64,000 nt of DNA from assembly GCF_000003855.2 (NCBI RefSeq), contig NW_003101654.1, forward strand, positions 547,789 through 611,788. The letters are read 5' to 3'. Of this stretch, positions 47,814-60,262 are shown piece by piece. This DNA is from Blastomyces gilchristii SLH14081. Lineage: Eukaryota; Ascomycota; Eurotiomycetes; Onygenales; Ajellomycetaceae. The notes below the pieces were generated by a model. The model searched no databases and was not told where the DNA came from. It was given only the letters and a program-made list of their open reading frames with translations. A program made the translations under genes and the position numbers. Within the stretch, counting starts at the first letter, position 1. Every line of letters begins with the position of its first letter.

Positions 47814-50800
47814 AGATTATCTGATTTGTAAATATCTATGATTTCTCTTACTTCATAAGATTTTTCAATTGTAAGTCTCTTCTTTTTCAATACTGATAAT
47901 AGTGCTGTAAATAATCATAATTTACTTAAGTCTTGCATCTTTGCTTTTATAAGTCATGAATTGTTGATTAAGTTGTATAAGACTTGTTCCTCTGATTCTT
48001 TCAATGTGTACATTCTCAGAGAATGTGATTTGAGTATTTTATATGACTTAAATTATCTAGATTAAAACTTCTCAGAACTCTCATTGCATATAAGAACTCA
48101 CATTCTCATCTTGAGACTTGATTTCTTAACTAGTGAGTCTTGTATTCTTTTCAATTGAATTGCTCAGTTCAGAAGTAACTTATTAGCTTTTATACATGCA
48201 TGGCTGATCTCTTTCAATCTTGATTTTATGTCTATGACTATTGTATCTGTAACTGTTGCATTCACAGCTGCTGTTTTCTCTCTTATCTTTTTCAAAGCAT
48301 TCTCTGAGATGTGTGAATGCAATTCATACAACAGGTAGAATGATGAATGCTTAAAGACTGTATACTGCTGAATTCATGTGACTAATAGTGCCTGACTAAG
48401 ATATTCATCTCATAATCTTATAGACTTGTTCACTAGATATTTCATCAGCATGTTATTCAAGATTTCATTCAAGTGTTTCATCTTCTCATTTGTTCATGAA
48501 TGATATGATATTGTTCTACAATGTCTTGTCTGTAACTGACTTATAAAATGTCTCACTACTTCTTCTACAAGGTTCACATTATTATCAGTTAGAATCTTAT
48601 ACAGCATTTCATAGTTGATATAGATCTCATTATGTAGAAACTTCATCACCACCTTCTCTATCATCTCTGAAACTGCTTTTGTGACTGACCAGCCAGTAGT
48701 ATAATCAATAGCAGTGATTATTCATCAATTTTCATTTGATGTTTATGATAATATGTCTATGAGATTCATCTCTCATCATTTAAACAGTTGTATTGTATAC
48801 TTCATCTGATGTTGCACTTTCTTGCATTCTAACCCTTTCTTAGATTCTTTTATAACCTGATAATTCAGGCACTCATGAGTGTACATCTGAATGTTCTCAG
48901 CCATGTTTGACCAGTATGCTCTTGATTCAAGTACACTCATGAGTTCAGGACTTTCTAAGTGACTGAATTTCTTGTGCATGTGAGTCACTAAGTCACATCT
49001 AAATAAACATTCTAGATAGAGAGCTTCTGCATATTCTAGATTGCAGTAAAGTATAACATCATTTTTCAATTTCTTCAGCTTGAAGTTCAGAAGCATCTCT
49101 TCTACTACTTTCATAAGACACTTGTTATCTGATATCTTGTCATTCTTTAAGTAAGAGATTATAATGTTCACTTATTCTAATTTCTTGCATTCTCTCAGTG
49201 TGTTTAATGTTCACATCTCTTATACCTGATTCACAGAATTCTCACTCATGAAATCAGATCTGTGACTGATTGTATCAGGTATCACAGCATCTGATCTCTT
49301 TCAGTATTTAATATGAAGATTATATGCTTAGAACTCTGAGATTCAACATACTAAGTGTTTAAAAGGTTTTATCATTAATTGTAGATAGACAAGACTTTCA
49401 TGATCTATGATCACTGTTATTGTATATCTGTTATCAATATATCTATCTCACAATGCCAGCACATGCTTAATTACTAGTAATTCCTTTTCATACACTGAGT
49501 AATTGAGCTCAGCATCTGATAGTTTTCTATTATTATACATCACTGAGTACAGCTTGTTATTCTTGCTCATCTGTAGAAGAGTATCTCTGATAGCTCATTC
49601 AGATGCATCTGTCTCAATGTAGAAAGATTTATCATGATCTAGTTAAATAAGTACTGAGAATGTTATTACATATTCTCTTAGTGTGAGAAAAGTCTCTTTA
49701 TACACAGTATTTTAGATAATTGAATAAAACTTCTTCTTTCACAGATTTGCATCTGTTTCTCTTAAGAGATCTGAGAGTGATACTGATATTTGTATGAAAT
49801 TCTTGATAAATCTGCAGTAATATAAGACTAACTTAAGAAACTGTTATACATGATATACATTTCTCAGCTGCAGTCAATTCACTATGACATTCAATTTCTC
49901 TGAAATGAAGTGTATACAGTCATCACTCACTACATGTTCTATGAACTTCAATTCTTTCATTTCAAACACACACTTGATTGATTTAATATAGAGCTTATAC
50001 TCTGTCAGAGTTATAAGCACTTTATCAAGATGCTTCAGATATTCATTATATAAGTTTAAAAAGACTAGAATGTTATTGAGATATATGAGATATAAGGTTT
50101 TATTCTGTTTATAAAGAATTATATTCATCATTGTTTGAAAGATAGTAGATACATTTATCAGACTGAATAACATTATCAGGAATTTGAACTTCTCTTATTA
50201 CATATTAAATGTGATTCACAGAACTGACAGTTCATCTACACAGATCTGCCAGTATTCTGAGAGAAGATCAATCTTTAATAGATATTGAGCATTTTCAACT
50301 GTATTCAACTATTGTTGAATCTGTGACAGTGAATATTCATTCTTGATTATAAGCTTATTAAGTGCTTAATAATTGATACACATCTGTCACTCTTCATCTG
50401 TCTTTTTCATAAATAGGACTGAAAAGCCCCACGCACTTGATGAGAATTGTATGAGATCACATTCTAGAAGGTCTGTGATCTGATGCTTCTGTTCTTTAAG
50501 ATGCATTTGTGACAGAGAATATGCATTCTGGTTGACTGGTTTTGCATCCCTCATGTCAATCTCATGTATAAATCCTCATTTCAGTGACAATTCCAGTGAA
50601 AGATCTGTTCAGAAGATCTTTTCATACTTCTTCAGAAGCTTCTTCATACACTTGTCCTTCTGTATATTCTTTATCTTGATTTTCTTCACTTTCAGATCCT
50701 GTATAATATACAGAATGCTTTCAGATAAGATCTTGTAAATCATTCTCTTTACTTATTAATATGTCAACAGATTTAATTCTTCTATATCAGAGATGTGAAA

Positions 50801-51776
50801 TATTCTTCTTATATCAGTTGATAGAATCATATGAACTGTTTTTTTCCTATCAGTTAACTGTATATGACATATACATCATTGAATCTGCAGATTGAATCTT
50901 TGAAATTAATTAAGTCTGAGAATAAGATTATATTTCACATTCTGCAGCTCTCATACTTAAATATAGCAAGATTATTCTTCAAAGTGCAAGAGAACTCTTA
51001 CTCTTGCAGATGATATTAAATATCAGTTATCAGATAATCTTATATATCAGGAATTCTTCATTCAGTGAATCTCTTTCAGTCTTCAGATTATATAATTACT
51101 AATATATTATATAGAAGCTTCTGTGTTCACTAACACTTTTACAGTCATCTCTCAATTCTTACTCAAGTGTCTCTTATACATTAATATTTCAGGTCTCAAG
51201 GTATTGAGATGAGTATTCACTTCATTCTCACTCACATCTCAGTCAGAAGCCTGCTTTCTATTAGTATTTACAGAATTCAGAGAGTCATCTAACACAGACA
51301 TCTCTTTCACTTTGAAGACTTTTTATAGAATATTAGTAAGTGTCTCTGAGCTTACTAATTCTGCTAGTTTTTTAACTCTCTTACTTCTCTTGACTGTACA
51401 CACTGAGTGCAATCTTTTATATCATGATTTTAATATTTACAGTTGAAGCAAGCTTGATGCTCACAATATCAAGATTTTCACTCAGAGAATCTCTTTTTCA
51501 GAGAATTTAGTGCTTTAATAATAACATTCAGATCTAGATTTATTGTGTTCAGATATATAACTTATATTATAGAAGTCTGATTATCTGTTCTTCACTGAAG
51601 TATACTTGATTACAGTATTTTCTATTATAATTAACTCACTTATTCTCATACAATGAGAATATTGTATGCTTTCTTCACTGTATCTAACTATGAGATTAAG
51701 CATTTTTATTTCACTCTCAACTCAGATATAAGATCATGAATGAAGATCTATAAATAGAAAGATATTAAAAGCTCTT
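47814..51776 (-). pseudogene. Ty3/gypsy family B polyprotein, right copy (integrase-RNaseH-RT-protease, reversed)
   Basis: The minus strand mirrors 38796-42736. Integrase zinc-region and core remnants are visible at 48776-49171 (KFSHLESPELMSVL...YECLNYQVI), RNase H near 49400-49640 and RT near 49874-50173 (YLNNILVFLNLYNEYLKHL). This copy has no hAT insertion after integrase. It is truncated by many stops. Confidence 0.85.
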
Positions 51777-52640
51777 TATTCAATATAAGATAGTGTAAGC
51801 TGAAGTGTGTAAAGTATGATATAAGATTATTCACTTATTTACACTCAGTGAAGTATTTATAACACTTGTCTTATATATTCACTTTCTCAAAGTTATGCAA
51901 GATTCATTTGAAAAACTCATTTCATGTTCATGAGAATGAATATCACTTCAGGTCTGTGAGATTCATCTTTTCATCAGTCATTCATAATGACTTCACTTTT
52001 TCACATAGAAACATGACAGATCTTAAGACTTATTGAAATTCTGTTGACTATCTGTCTATGAGTTCATGTTCAATCTGATCATATGATTGTATCTGACTTA
52101 GCCAGCTGATTACAGCATCATTTTTTCAGTCATCATTAAAGCTTAATAGCTCTGGCAGATCTCTCAGCTTGATGTATCTTATACTCAGATTCTCATCCTG
52201 TGCAGCAGTCTCTGATGATGTGTATACTTCTAAAGAGATTGTGAATAATTATAGTAAGATCTTCAGGTTCAGTGTAGTCACCTGTCTGTATAAATATTTG
52301 ATCTCCTGCTGCAGATCTAAGATCTGTTTTTCTCTATTCTTATTGATAATGATGATTGCATCAGTGAAGCTCTTCATAGTGAATGCTTGATTCACAGTGA
52401 ATATCAGTTATTGTTTGACTTCTGTCTCAGCCTGTCACTGTGTACACAAGGTCTTGAGTTTATTTAGAATTCTTATATACATACAGAGCTTCAATTCTGA
52501 TTCAGCAGTCTCAGCTGCTTTTCTTACTGCTTTAAGTAAACTCTCTGAGAGGTTCTGCATATCTTCTGATTCAGATAGTAGAGAAGAATGTTATTCATAT
52601 TGACTAGAGAAGGTATTTATTTTGATGATTTCTCATTAAT
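51777..52640 (-). pseudogene. Gypsy family B gag region, right copy
   Basis: Continuing upstream on the minus strand: a coiled-coil-like start (INKNREKQILDLQQEIKYLY), then a capsid-like region (QSYDQIEHELIDRQSTEFQ; NFEKVNI; CYKYFTECK) with stops at former Trp positions. The left copy lacks this part. Its 5' side leads into DNA adjoining an LTR at 53189. Confidence 0.55.
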
Positions 52641-53015
52641 TATACAATATCTATTATTATATCACTGTATGATTTCTGTTATTATTATACAACTTCAGTG
52701 ATAATCATCTTCTTCTTTTTATTCTTCTTTTGAGTAGAGAGCAGACTTCTTTGAATCTGGTTCATCACTTTCATTCTCTTTCTCACATCTCATTTGTTCA
52801 TATCTCATACATGGCATTCACCTGAGTATGAAGTTTTTCCTTAACAAGTGAAGCAGTATCAATCAGATACTCTTTCACTCATCACTCTTTGTACACTATC
52901 TTTTGAGATGTTCTAGAATCACACTGATATGATAACTATAAATCACTTCATAGACAGAATTATCATGTTCTGGAGAAGTCTGCACTTCTCACTGATTTTT
53001 AGACATGCTATCAGA
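52641..53015. other. Gypsy-B 5' leader or unclassified AT-rich DNA
   Basis: About 375 bp lie between the gag-like region and an inverted LTR fragment. A primer-binding site is expected in this area but none was identified. Confidence 0.3.
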
Positions 53016-53182
53016 TGTGATTTCAAGGTTGCTTGAGTCAGTGTACAATTACAGGCGTACACCGGCTTCTTATATATCATATGCTAAATTAATTAGCGGC
53101 CGCTATGGCCTCTTTACACTCGTAAGCAAGTTCGGAAGCGGCCGTGTTATTATCCGACGGTCGTACGTTCTTCCGAACCACA
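53016..53182 (+). repeat. Inverted LTR fragment, first ~167 bp of the gypsy-B LTR, little mutated
   Basis: It starts TGTGATTTCAAGGTTGCTTG and contains GCGGCCGC and several CG sites (TCCGACGGTCGTACG). It matches the first ~170 bp of the LTR at 44961 in the same orientation, and lies just outside the reverse LTR at 53189-54878, so the two face each other. It is the best preserved of the three copies. Confidence 0.7.
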
Positions 53183-53669
53183 TAATCATGTTATACACTG
53201 TCTTTATATAATAAATTATTCTAGAGATTAGTAAGAAGAGTGAGAGTGTATATGCTGAGAAATGTAGTTCACTAAGTCTATACAATATCTTCTTGAAATG
53301 AGAAGAGCTAGTAACAAAGACAGCAGTGAGAGCAGAAGTAGTGAGAGTGAGAGTCATGAAAACAGAAATAGTGAGAACAGAGATAGTGAGAGTGAGAGAA
53401 CCAGATACAGGAACAAGTGTAGAAGATTGAGAGAGAGTGACAGAGAAAGAAACAGAGAAGAAAGCAGTAGAGAAAGAAGTGACAGAAGAGGCAGAGAGAG
53501 ACACAGAAGACTCAGCTACACATGATATGAACAATTTCTTTATTATTACATTCTTCAAGTTCTTGATCAATGATTTAACATTGAGTTTACTATCATTGAT
53601 GAATATGAATCTGTCAATGTATAAAGATTCTATGTAAATAAAAACAAACATATCAGCATCTGCATTCAT
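53103..53669 (-). pseudogene. Ser/Thr-rich frame across the gypsy-B LTR end
   Basis: 188 codons start MNADADMFVFIYIESLYIDR and pass through 'IKNLKNVIIKKLFISCVAES', a Ser/Thr/Val repeat region, 'KKILYRLSELHFSAYTLSLF' and YYIKTVYN, then read into the adjacent LTR fragment, so the last ~30 residues are not ancestral. Longest open frame in the AT-rich tract; paralogue at 45773-46123. Confidence 0.35.
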
Positions 53670-54878
53670 GCAAAATTATGCCAGAAAACATGATCAGAAG
53701 CCTGCTGAGAAGAAAAACAGTCAAGAGTATATAAGAAGATGAAGAAGATATACTATTCATGATAATATGTTCTGATGATCATTAGAAGATAAACAAGTTC
53801 TGATCACATTTCACAATGCATTATACTTACTGCTAACAAACTGCTTGATATGAATACTATGATGATGCTTATTATGAGAACAGAGAGTCATTGCCAGAAA
53901 CATGTATAATGTGATAGATGAATAGATAGAAAGAGTTGAACAGAAGAAGAAATAGAAATCTTAAATGAGATGATAGTGTTTGATAATGATGGTAATGAAA
54001 AAGATGATTGAAGAATGAGAAAAGTTAGTGAATAAGAGATGTAATATAGTGAAAGTTTCTTTGTGAGAATGTACACAGAACACTAGCTGAATCAGAAATA
54101 GATCACATGATCATGAAACACTAGTAGTGAGCTAATTCACATGAAGCTAGAATGTATGATATGATTATATGAGCGTGACTGAATCTGATGAGAAAGAATG
54201 TAGACTGATCATGTGACTGTGTCTGAGACCAGAATCAGATTTTTTGATAGTCTTATTATCAATTTGACTGATCTCATTACACAGTTTTAACATTAGATAG
54301 TAGTCTCATACTGTCTCAGTGAGACTTACTGTCTACTCTTATCACATTTTCAAATGAGATCATGATTTTCACTTCTCAATTTAAATTATTTTTATTGATT
54401 TAAATGACTTTAAATCTCATTTAAGTATTATCAAAAAGTGTTACTTTTTAAAAAATTAAAAATAGTCTAAAAAAAACCTTAAAATGTCTAAAAATAGTAA
54501 CTTTATATCAAGAATGAGACTAAATGAGATTAAATAAGATCACTTTCTCATTTTTTTCAAGTCATGGTTTCATTTTAAGATCTGATATATAGTCACTTTG
54601 CATGTTTTTTTAATGGCTAGTCCCAGCGGGATTCATGCCAAGAAATGTATGAGACCAGACCAAATGGGACCAAATGTGAAATTCATGGTCTCAGCGGCCA
54701 GTCTAGAAGGATGTGATTCAGAAGAACATACAACCACCGGATAATAACACGGCCACTTTCAAACTTGCTTATGAATGTAAAGGGGCCATAGCGGCCATCA
54801 ATTAATTTAGTGTACAGTATATAAGAAGCCGGCATACGTCTGTAATCGTACGCTGGCTCAAGCAACCTTTGAATCACA
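53189..54878 (-). repeat. Gypsy-B LTR, 5' LTR of the right copy, with hAT insertion
   Basis: On the minus strand it starts TGTGATTCAAAGGTTGC at 54878 and ends GTATAACA at about 53189. Without the 505-bp hAT element and its target duplication it is ~1.18 kb, matching the central LTR. It precedes the gag region of the right copy. Confidence 0.7.
54201..54705 (-). mobile_element. hAT-type MITE, copy 2 (505 bp, 8-bp TSD)
   Basis: Reverse orientation, ends TAGACTGA... and ...GGCCAGTCTA on the plus strand. Flanks are AAAGAATG and GAAGGATG (6 of 8; both differences G-to-A). The central LTR copy has the empty site near 45149-45165. It lies in the gypsy-B LTR. Confidence 0.8.
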
Positions 54879-56769
54879 CTTACAGAGTCTCTTCAAGATA
54901 TTATAATATATCTTACAATCTGTTTTCTCTTACTTGAATGTCTTCTTCTTCTCTCTCTTCAATCTGTGATAACACTCACATGCCTTAATAGTTCACAGAA
55001 TCACAGAATATTTAAAGAAGAATAACATGATTGATTTCAGTAAGTGTTGAAGAGAGCTGAAGATAGAAGAGACGGCTAGAAATGATACAATAATAATGAT
55101 GATGATAATAATAATAATGATAATAATAATAATAATAATGATAATAGTGATAATAATAGTAATGATAATAATAGTGATAATAATAATAATAATAATGATA
55201 ATAATGATAATGAAAGAAAGAGTGCATTGAAATATATTACTGACTTATTAAATATAAAGAGACTTAAAGAAAATATTAACAGCTTTCAGAGATGTATGAA
55301 AACAGCTACAGTATTACATAGTAACATTATCTTTATTCAATACATGCACTGTTAATATTCTTTGTATGCAGTTATTATATAATCTATATCAAAGATACAT
55401 GCAGAAAACAGATCTTTATTACTAGAAAGAATAATTGCAGTGATTCTCTGTTTTCATATTATAAAGAGAAGTTATTCTCATTTCTTTCTTCTCTCTTTTC
55501 TCTTCTTCTTCAATTCATCACTAAGTTCAAGCTGGTACGAAAACTATTAAAACACTTTTAGAAACTCTCAAATTGAAGAGTATAGACTAATTAAATTTTA
55601 AATAGAGAAGAATTAAATTATTTTTAATATTACTAATTATTCATTCTCTCTTAATAAAACAACAGTCATGTCTTCTTCTTCTCTCTCTCAAATGAAACAT
55701 AGTCTGTGAAAAGCAAGTACTATACTAGATTATAATGATTAATACAGTCTCAGCATGCAGAGCTGCATACATACAGTATATACTGAACTGAGAGACTGTA
55801 TAAATTGCAAATCAGCAGCAGCATTTCAGAGAGAGCTGTGTAATGTGAGAAAGCTACAACTCTCAGTTATATACACAGAGAGTGAATTATCACAGTAAGT
55901 GTATATACATTATATAAAAGTAACACTTTTTAATAATACTCAGTCTCTGATATTATGAAAATAGAGTCTCTCTGTGAGATTCATTTTTATCAGAAGTTGA
56001 GAGATCTTATATTTCTTAAGATTATCTTTATATGCCTTGTCTGTGAAATTCATAAGAGAAATCATTAATTTCAGTATTCTGTTCTTAATATTATTCAAGT
56101 GACAGCAGAGTTCACTCTGATCACACTTTTTAAGTGTATATTTTCTAAATATTCACATTTATACAGATATATACTGATTATTTATTAAATAATATTAAGA
56201 TAATAACTTATTGTGACTGTGTTACTCTCACTGTGAAGAATACACAGTTAATAATAAATATTATAAAGACTCTGAGAAGTAAGTATTTTAAGAGTACTAC
56301 AGCTCTGTAATCTTGATTTTTCATATTTTTATTTTTTATTTTTTTCTTTTTCTTTTCTTTTTTTTTTCTTTCTCTTTTTTTTTCATTGTGATTTTTTCTT
56401 GTTTTTGTTTTATTTTTTATTTTTTGTTTTTTTTATATTTTATATTTTTTTCATAGTTAAAATTATATAAATTATAATCTGTATTCAGAAAAGTAATAAT
56501 ATTTAATAATACTCTCTATTGAATTTTCAACAAATGAGCACTATGTTATGATATTATGTAAGTGAGAAGTGATTTCATGATCTCATTTAATATCATTCTC
56601 AATAATGAAATCAGAATGAAAATGTAACTAAAAATTCAAATATATTCTTTATCTGAAACTAGATTTTTATTTGAAAAGTGAATCTGAGATCTTTAATATT
56701 TGAAATAATGTGATTTGAAATCAATGTAATGAATACAAATCATGATCAAAAGTAATGCTTTTAAACAAC
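54879..56769. other. Unclassified AT-rich repeat DNA
   Basis: About 1.9 kb with no recognisable protein domain. It contains a GAT/AAT-type microsatellite at 55088-55212 and a T-rich block at 56310-56450. The AAGTGACAGCAGAGTTC stretch at 56096 matches the left edge of the GC island at 34.41 kb. Confidence 0.35.
55088..55212. repeat. (GAT/AAT)n microsatellite, ~125 bp
   Basis: Imperfect trinucleotide array mixing GAT, AAT and AGT units. Confidence 0.85.
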
Positions 56770-56823
56770 ATGATAACTGTAAAGTTTGATTCTGGTTTCA
56801 GACACGGTCACACAGTCAGTCTA
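56770..56823 (+). mobile_element. hAT right-end fragment
   Basis: The last ~40 bases (TGGTTTCAGACACGGTCACA then CAGTCAGTCTA) match the right ends of the three hAT MITEs, but the sequence to its left is different. It could be a truncated copy or a related longer element. Confidence 0.55.
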
Positions 56824-59548
56824 TACAGATATTATAAAACTAATAGCAGATTCATGTCTAAAGATGAGAATTATTAATTAATAAGCTTTATCATTCTGCA
56901 AAGTCTGTGTTCAGGTAAAAATAACATATTCAACCTTCACATCAATGACACAAGCTGTTAAGTCAGTAATGAGATTCTTCATCAATCTGACAGAAAGTGA
57001 AAAAACACTTTTTGACAAAAATGACACTCTCACTAGAGAGAGTGTAAGCTACTGATTAAGTATAACAGACAATGCAATCTGTTATAGATAGGCAATTCTT
57101 ATGATAGAAAAGAAAGAATTTACTGCAAGATTAATGAACTTCATCACAGACATTGAGATAACTACATAATATTAAGTTGAAACTCTACACTGAGATAATG
57201 AAGAAGACTTCAAAAGTCAAGAACTTAAGACCTACTGTCAGAGTAAAGAAATAGTGTATGAAATGACTACATCTGATATATTACAATCAAATGACTCAGT
57301 GAAATGTGTGAATTGAATAGTTGCAGAAAAGATATGAAGTCTACTATTTAATAGTGAATTAGAAAGAGAACTTTAAAGCGAAGCAATGTAAGTCATAATC
57401 ATGATAATTAATACATTCTCAACATCAATGAAGATATTTAAATGTAAGAAAGAGATATCACTTACATCTTTTAAAGCATGAACTGAGATGCAACCTTCTG
57501 TTCATTGAATATGAAGATGAGAGTGCAAGATCTTCAAGAAGAATTTGAAAGTGTTGAATAAGCTCACAGATAGAACTGACAGCAAGAAATAACAGCTGAT
57601 TGAATATCAAGAATTACATTAATATCATGTGTGAGATCCTGTTGCATGTTGTCTTGAGATTGCATGAGATGTCATATTTAATGAAGCTCTTGATATGAGT
57701 GCAAATCCACCTGTAAATACAGTGAGAGAATTCAATGAATTGTCTAATGAATTGAGTATTCTGAATGTTAGAGAGAGATGATAACACTGTCTTCTAAGAA
57801 GACTTACAAAGAAAAAGCCAGATATTTTGAAGATGATTATTAATGAGAACTTAGAGAATGTAATTGATTCAATCTATCTTCTAGATGATGAGAAACAGCT
57901 TGTCATGAATGAAGAGTCTGAAGACTCTGTTAATAAGAATGATTCTGTTCTAAGTGTTCTGACAGACTGATCAACTACACTGATGAAAGTCAAGAGAAGC
58001 TCAGAGTGAAACTATTGACATGAGACAATGAAAAAGAAGATTAAGGTATTTGAATAGAAGAAGACATATATTGTCATTGAGAAGGCTCTGAAAATGGATA
58101 TTCTTACAGGTAAATAAGTATATGATTAGAAATTCAATAATAAGAAAGAAATCATCTGTTTTAGAGCTTGCTGAATAATTAGAGAGTTCTTGCAATAGCA
58201 GAGTATTCACTATATAAGATTATATGCTGCAGTGATATCAGGGCCTACATCATGCAGCCTATTCACTATATCAACTGTCAAAGAATGAAAGGTTAAATCA
58301 ATTGACTATGTATTCATGGTTTTGAATGATATACTATTACAGAATGAGATGATCTATATACAACTGCTCACAGATGTTAAGCATGGCAGAGAGAGCTTGA
58401 TGAGACTACTCTGCCAGAGTCTATATAAAATAAAGCAAGCTGTAAGAATATAGTATTTTCTTGTATCAGAGTATCTGACTACATTGAGATTCAAGATATC
58501 ATCTTATAACAGTAGATTTCTGTATCATTCTATTCACAAGATCTATCTGACATTGCATGTTAATGATTGTCAGATGATAGAATCTCAAGAACTGCAATTA
58601 GACTGAGTATTGAGAGAGATTACAAAGTGATTTGAGACAAAGAATGACAAAGATATCAAGTTATATCTTGAAATGAAGATCAAACATCAGAGGAATGACA
58701 ATCTAGTGATTACACAGAGTCATTACATTGAGAAGATTCTTAAAGATTTGAACATGAATAAGATAAATCTGGCTGATACTCTGATGACAGTCAGTATACA
58801 ACTGAAATTCACACCTGATGAGGCAGAAAGATTGAATGATGACTTTACAGCTATGAGATATTAGTGAGAATTGAGATCATTGCAATATTTGATCTCAAGC
58901 AGCTGGTCAGACCTGGTGTTCACAGTTAACTATCTCTTATGTTTTAACTCATATCTGCATAAGAGAGGTTAAGTAGTATTGAAGCATGTTCTATGTTATG
59001 TCAAGAAGACAAAGAATCATGACATATTATATAAGAAGAAGATAGAAGATGACCTGAGTTCTGTGATATACTGTGATTCAGACTGAGCAGGGGTGAATTC
59101 TCAATACAAATTGAGTATCAGCTACATTATATTGATTAATGAGTCACTGATCTCATGACAGTTACAGAGACAGACATCTATTATCAAATTAATCACAGAA
59201 GCTGAATATATTGCAGCTAGGAAGGCAGCTTGTGAGATAATATAATTAAATGACATGTTATATGACACTGAGTTGATGCATGATGAAAAAGTGAAAATAT
59301 ACTCATATCTATGAGTGAATAATAAGAGAGCAATTGATCTAGCAAAAGGAAAGTCTTTAATACAAAGATCATATTATATTGAGATTAGATATCATATTCT
59401 CTATTATTTGATTGAAAAAGGGAAAATTATGATGAAACATGTTAATTCTACAGTGAATATAGCTGACAGGCTCACCAAGTCACTGATGAAGCCTGCGTTT
59501 GAAGATTTTATCAAAAGAATTGATTTAAAAGAGATCAGAAAGAAATGA
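56824..59548 (+). pseudogene. Copia-type pol (integrase-RT-RNaseH), mutated
   Basis: The plus strand, read through stops, gives an integrase C-part (FNSELEREL*SEAM, KTIFKCKKE-like GKTP region, FKKNLKVLNKLTDRTDSKK, DVIFNEALDM; about 57330-57710). RT follows (VFE*KKTYIVIEKAL, DILTGK, YIRLYAAVIS, LYLEMKIKHQRN; about 58030-58690), then Copia RNase H (LQYLISSS*SDLVFTVNYLS, VIYCDSD*AG, LITEAEYIAARKAACEII, 'IEIRYHILYYLIEKGKIMMK', VNIADRLTKSLMKPAF; about 58870-59510). The ADxLTKxL motif before the stop at 59548 is a Copia hallmark. Gag is not present here. Confidence 0.85.
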
Positions 59549-59562
59549 ATGATAATACTAAT

Positions 59563-60067
59563 TAAACTGACTGCTGAGATTATGAATTTTACATTTAATC
59601 TCATTTAATCTGATCTCATACATTTCTTGATGTGAATCCCACTGGGACTAGTCATTAAAAAAACATGCAAAGTGACTATATATCAGATCTTAAAATGAAA
59701 CTGTGACTTGAAAAAAATGAGAAAGTGATCTTATTTGATCTCATTTAGTCTCATTCTTAGCATAAAGTTACTATTTTTAGACATTTTAAGGTTTTTTTAG
59801 ACTATTTTTAATTTTTTAAAAAGTAACACTTTTTGATAATACTCAAATAAGATTTAAAGTCATTTAAAGCAATAAAAATAATTTAAATTAAGAAGTGAAA
59901 ATCATGATCTTATTTGAAAAATGTGATAAGAGTAGACAGTAAGTCTCACTGAGACAGTATGAGACTACTATCTAATGTTAAAACTGTGTAATGAGATCAG
60001 TTGAATTGATAATAAGACTATCAAAAAATCTAGTCCTGGTTTCAGACACGGTCACATGATCAGTCTA
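59563..60067 (+). mobile_element. hAT-type MITE, copy 3 (505 bp, 8-bp TSD)
   Basis: Ends TAAACTGACTGC... (TAGACTGGCCGC with C/G to T/A changes) and ...CAGTCTA. Flanks are ATACTAAT and ATAATAAT (7 of 8). It lies 15 bp after the Copia stop codon. It is more mutated than copy 1. Confidence 0.8.
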
Positions 60068-60262
60068 ATAATAATACAGTGAATAAGTATATTTTGCATA
60101 TATTTCTTGATTTTTATGATTATTACTGTACGGACGCCTTTTCTAATGAGGAAATCAGAGTCTGATTGATGTAATTAATTATTATTGCATTTTTGAAAGA
60201 TTTGAGAATGAGAGAGACCCCGGGTGGCGGCTTATTACAGGCTACGGCGTAGCAAGAGAAGG
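60068..60262 (+). other. Copia 3' untranslated region with GC-rich island and purine tract
   Basis: The segment from 60215 to 60250 (CCCCGGGTGGCGGC...) keeps CC, GG and CG. It ends in AAGAGAAGG directly before TGTTAG, the layout of a polypurine tract next to a 3' LTR. Confidence 0.5.

Noticed and set aside
44961..54878. The ~170-bp GC-rich repeats interpreted as terminal inverted repeats of a DNA transposon
   Set aside because: The repeat is the first part of a 1.15-kb TG...CA sequence adjoining gypsy-B internal DNA, which fits an LTR.
42745..60067. The 505-bp repeats interpreted as Copia LTRs
   Set aside because: Two of them lie in gypsy B, they have 8-bp target duplications and TAGACTG...CAGTCTA ends, and a better Copia 3' LTR candidate with a purine tract starts at 60263.
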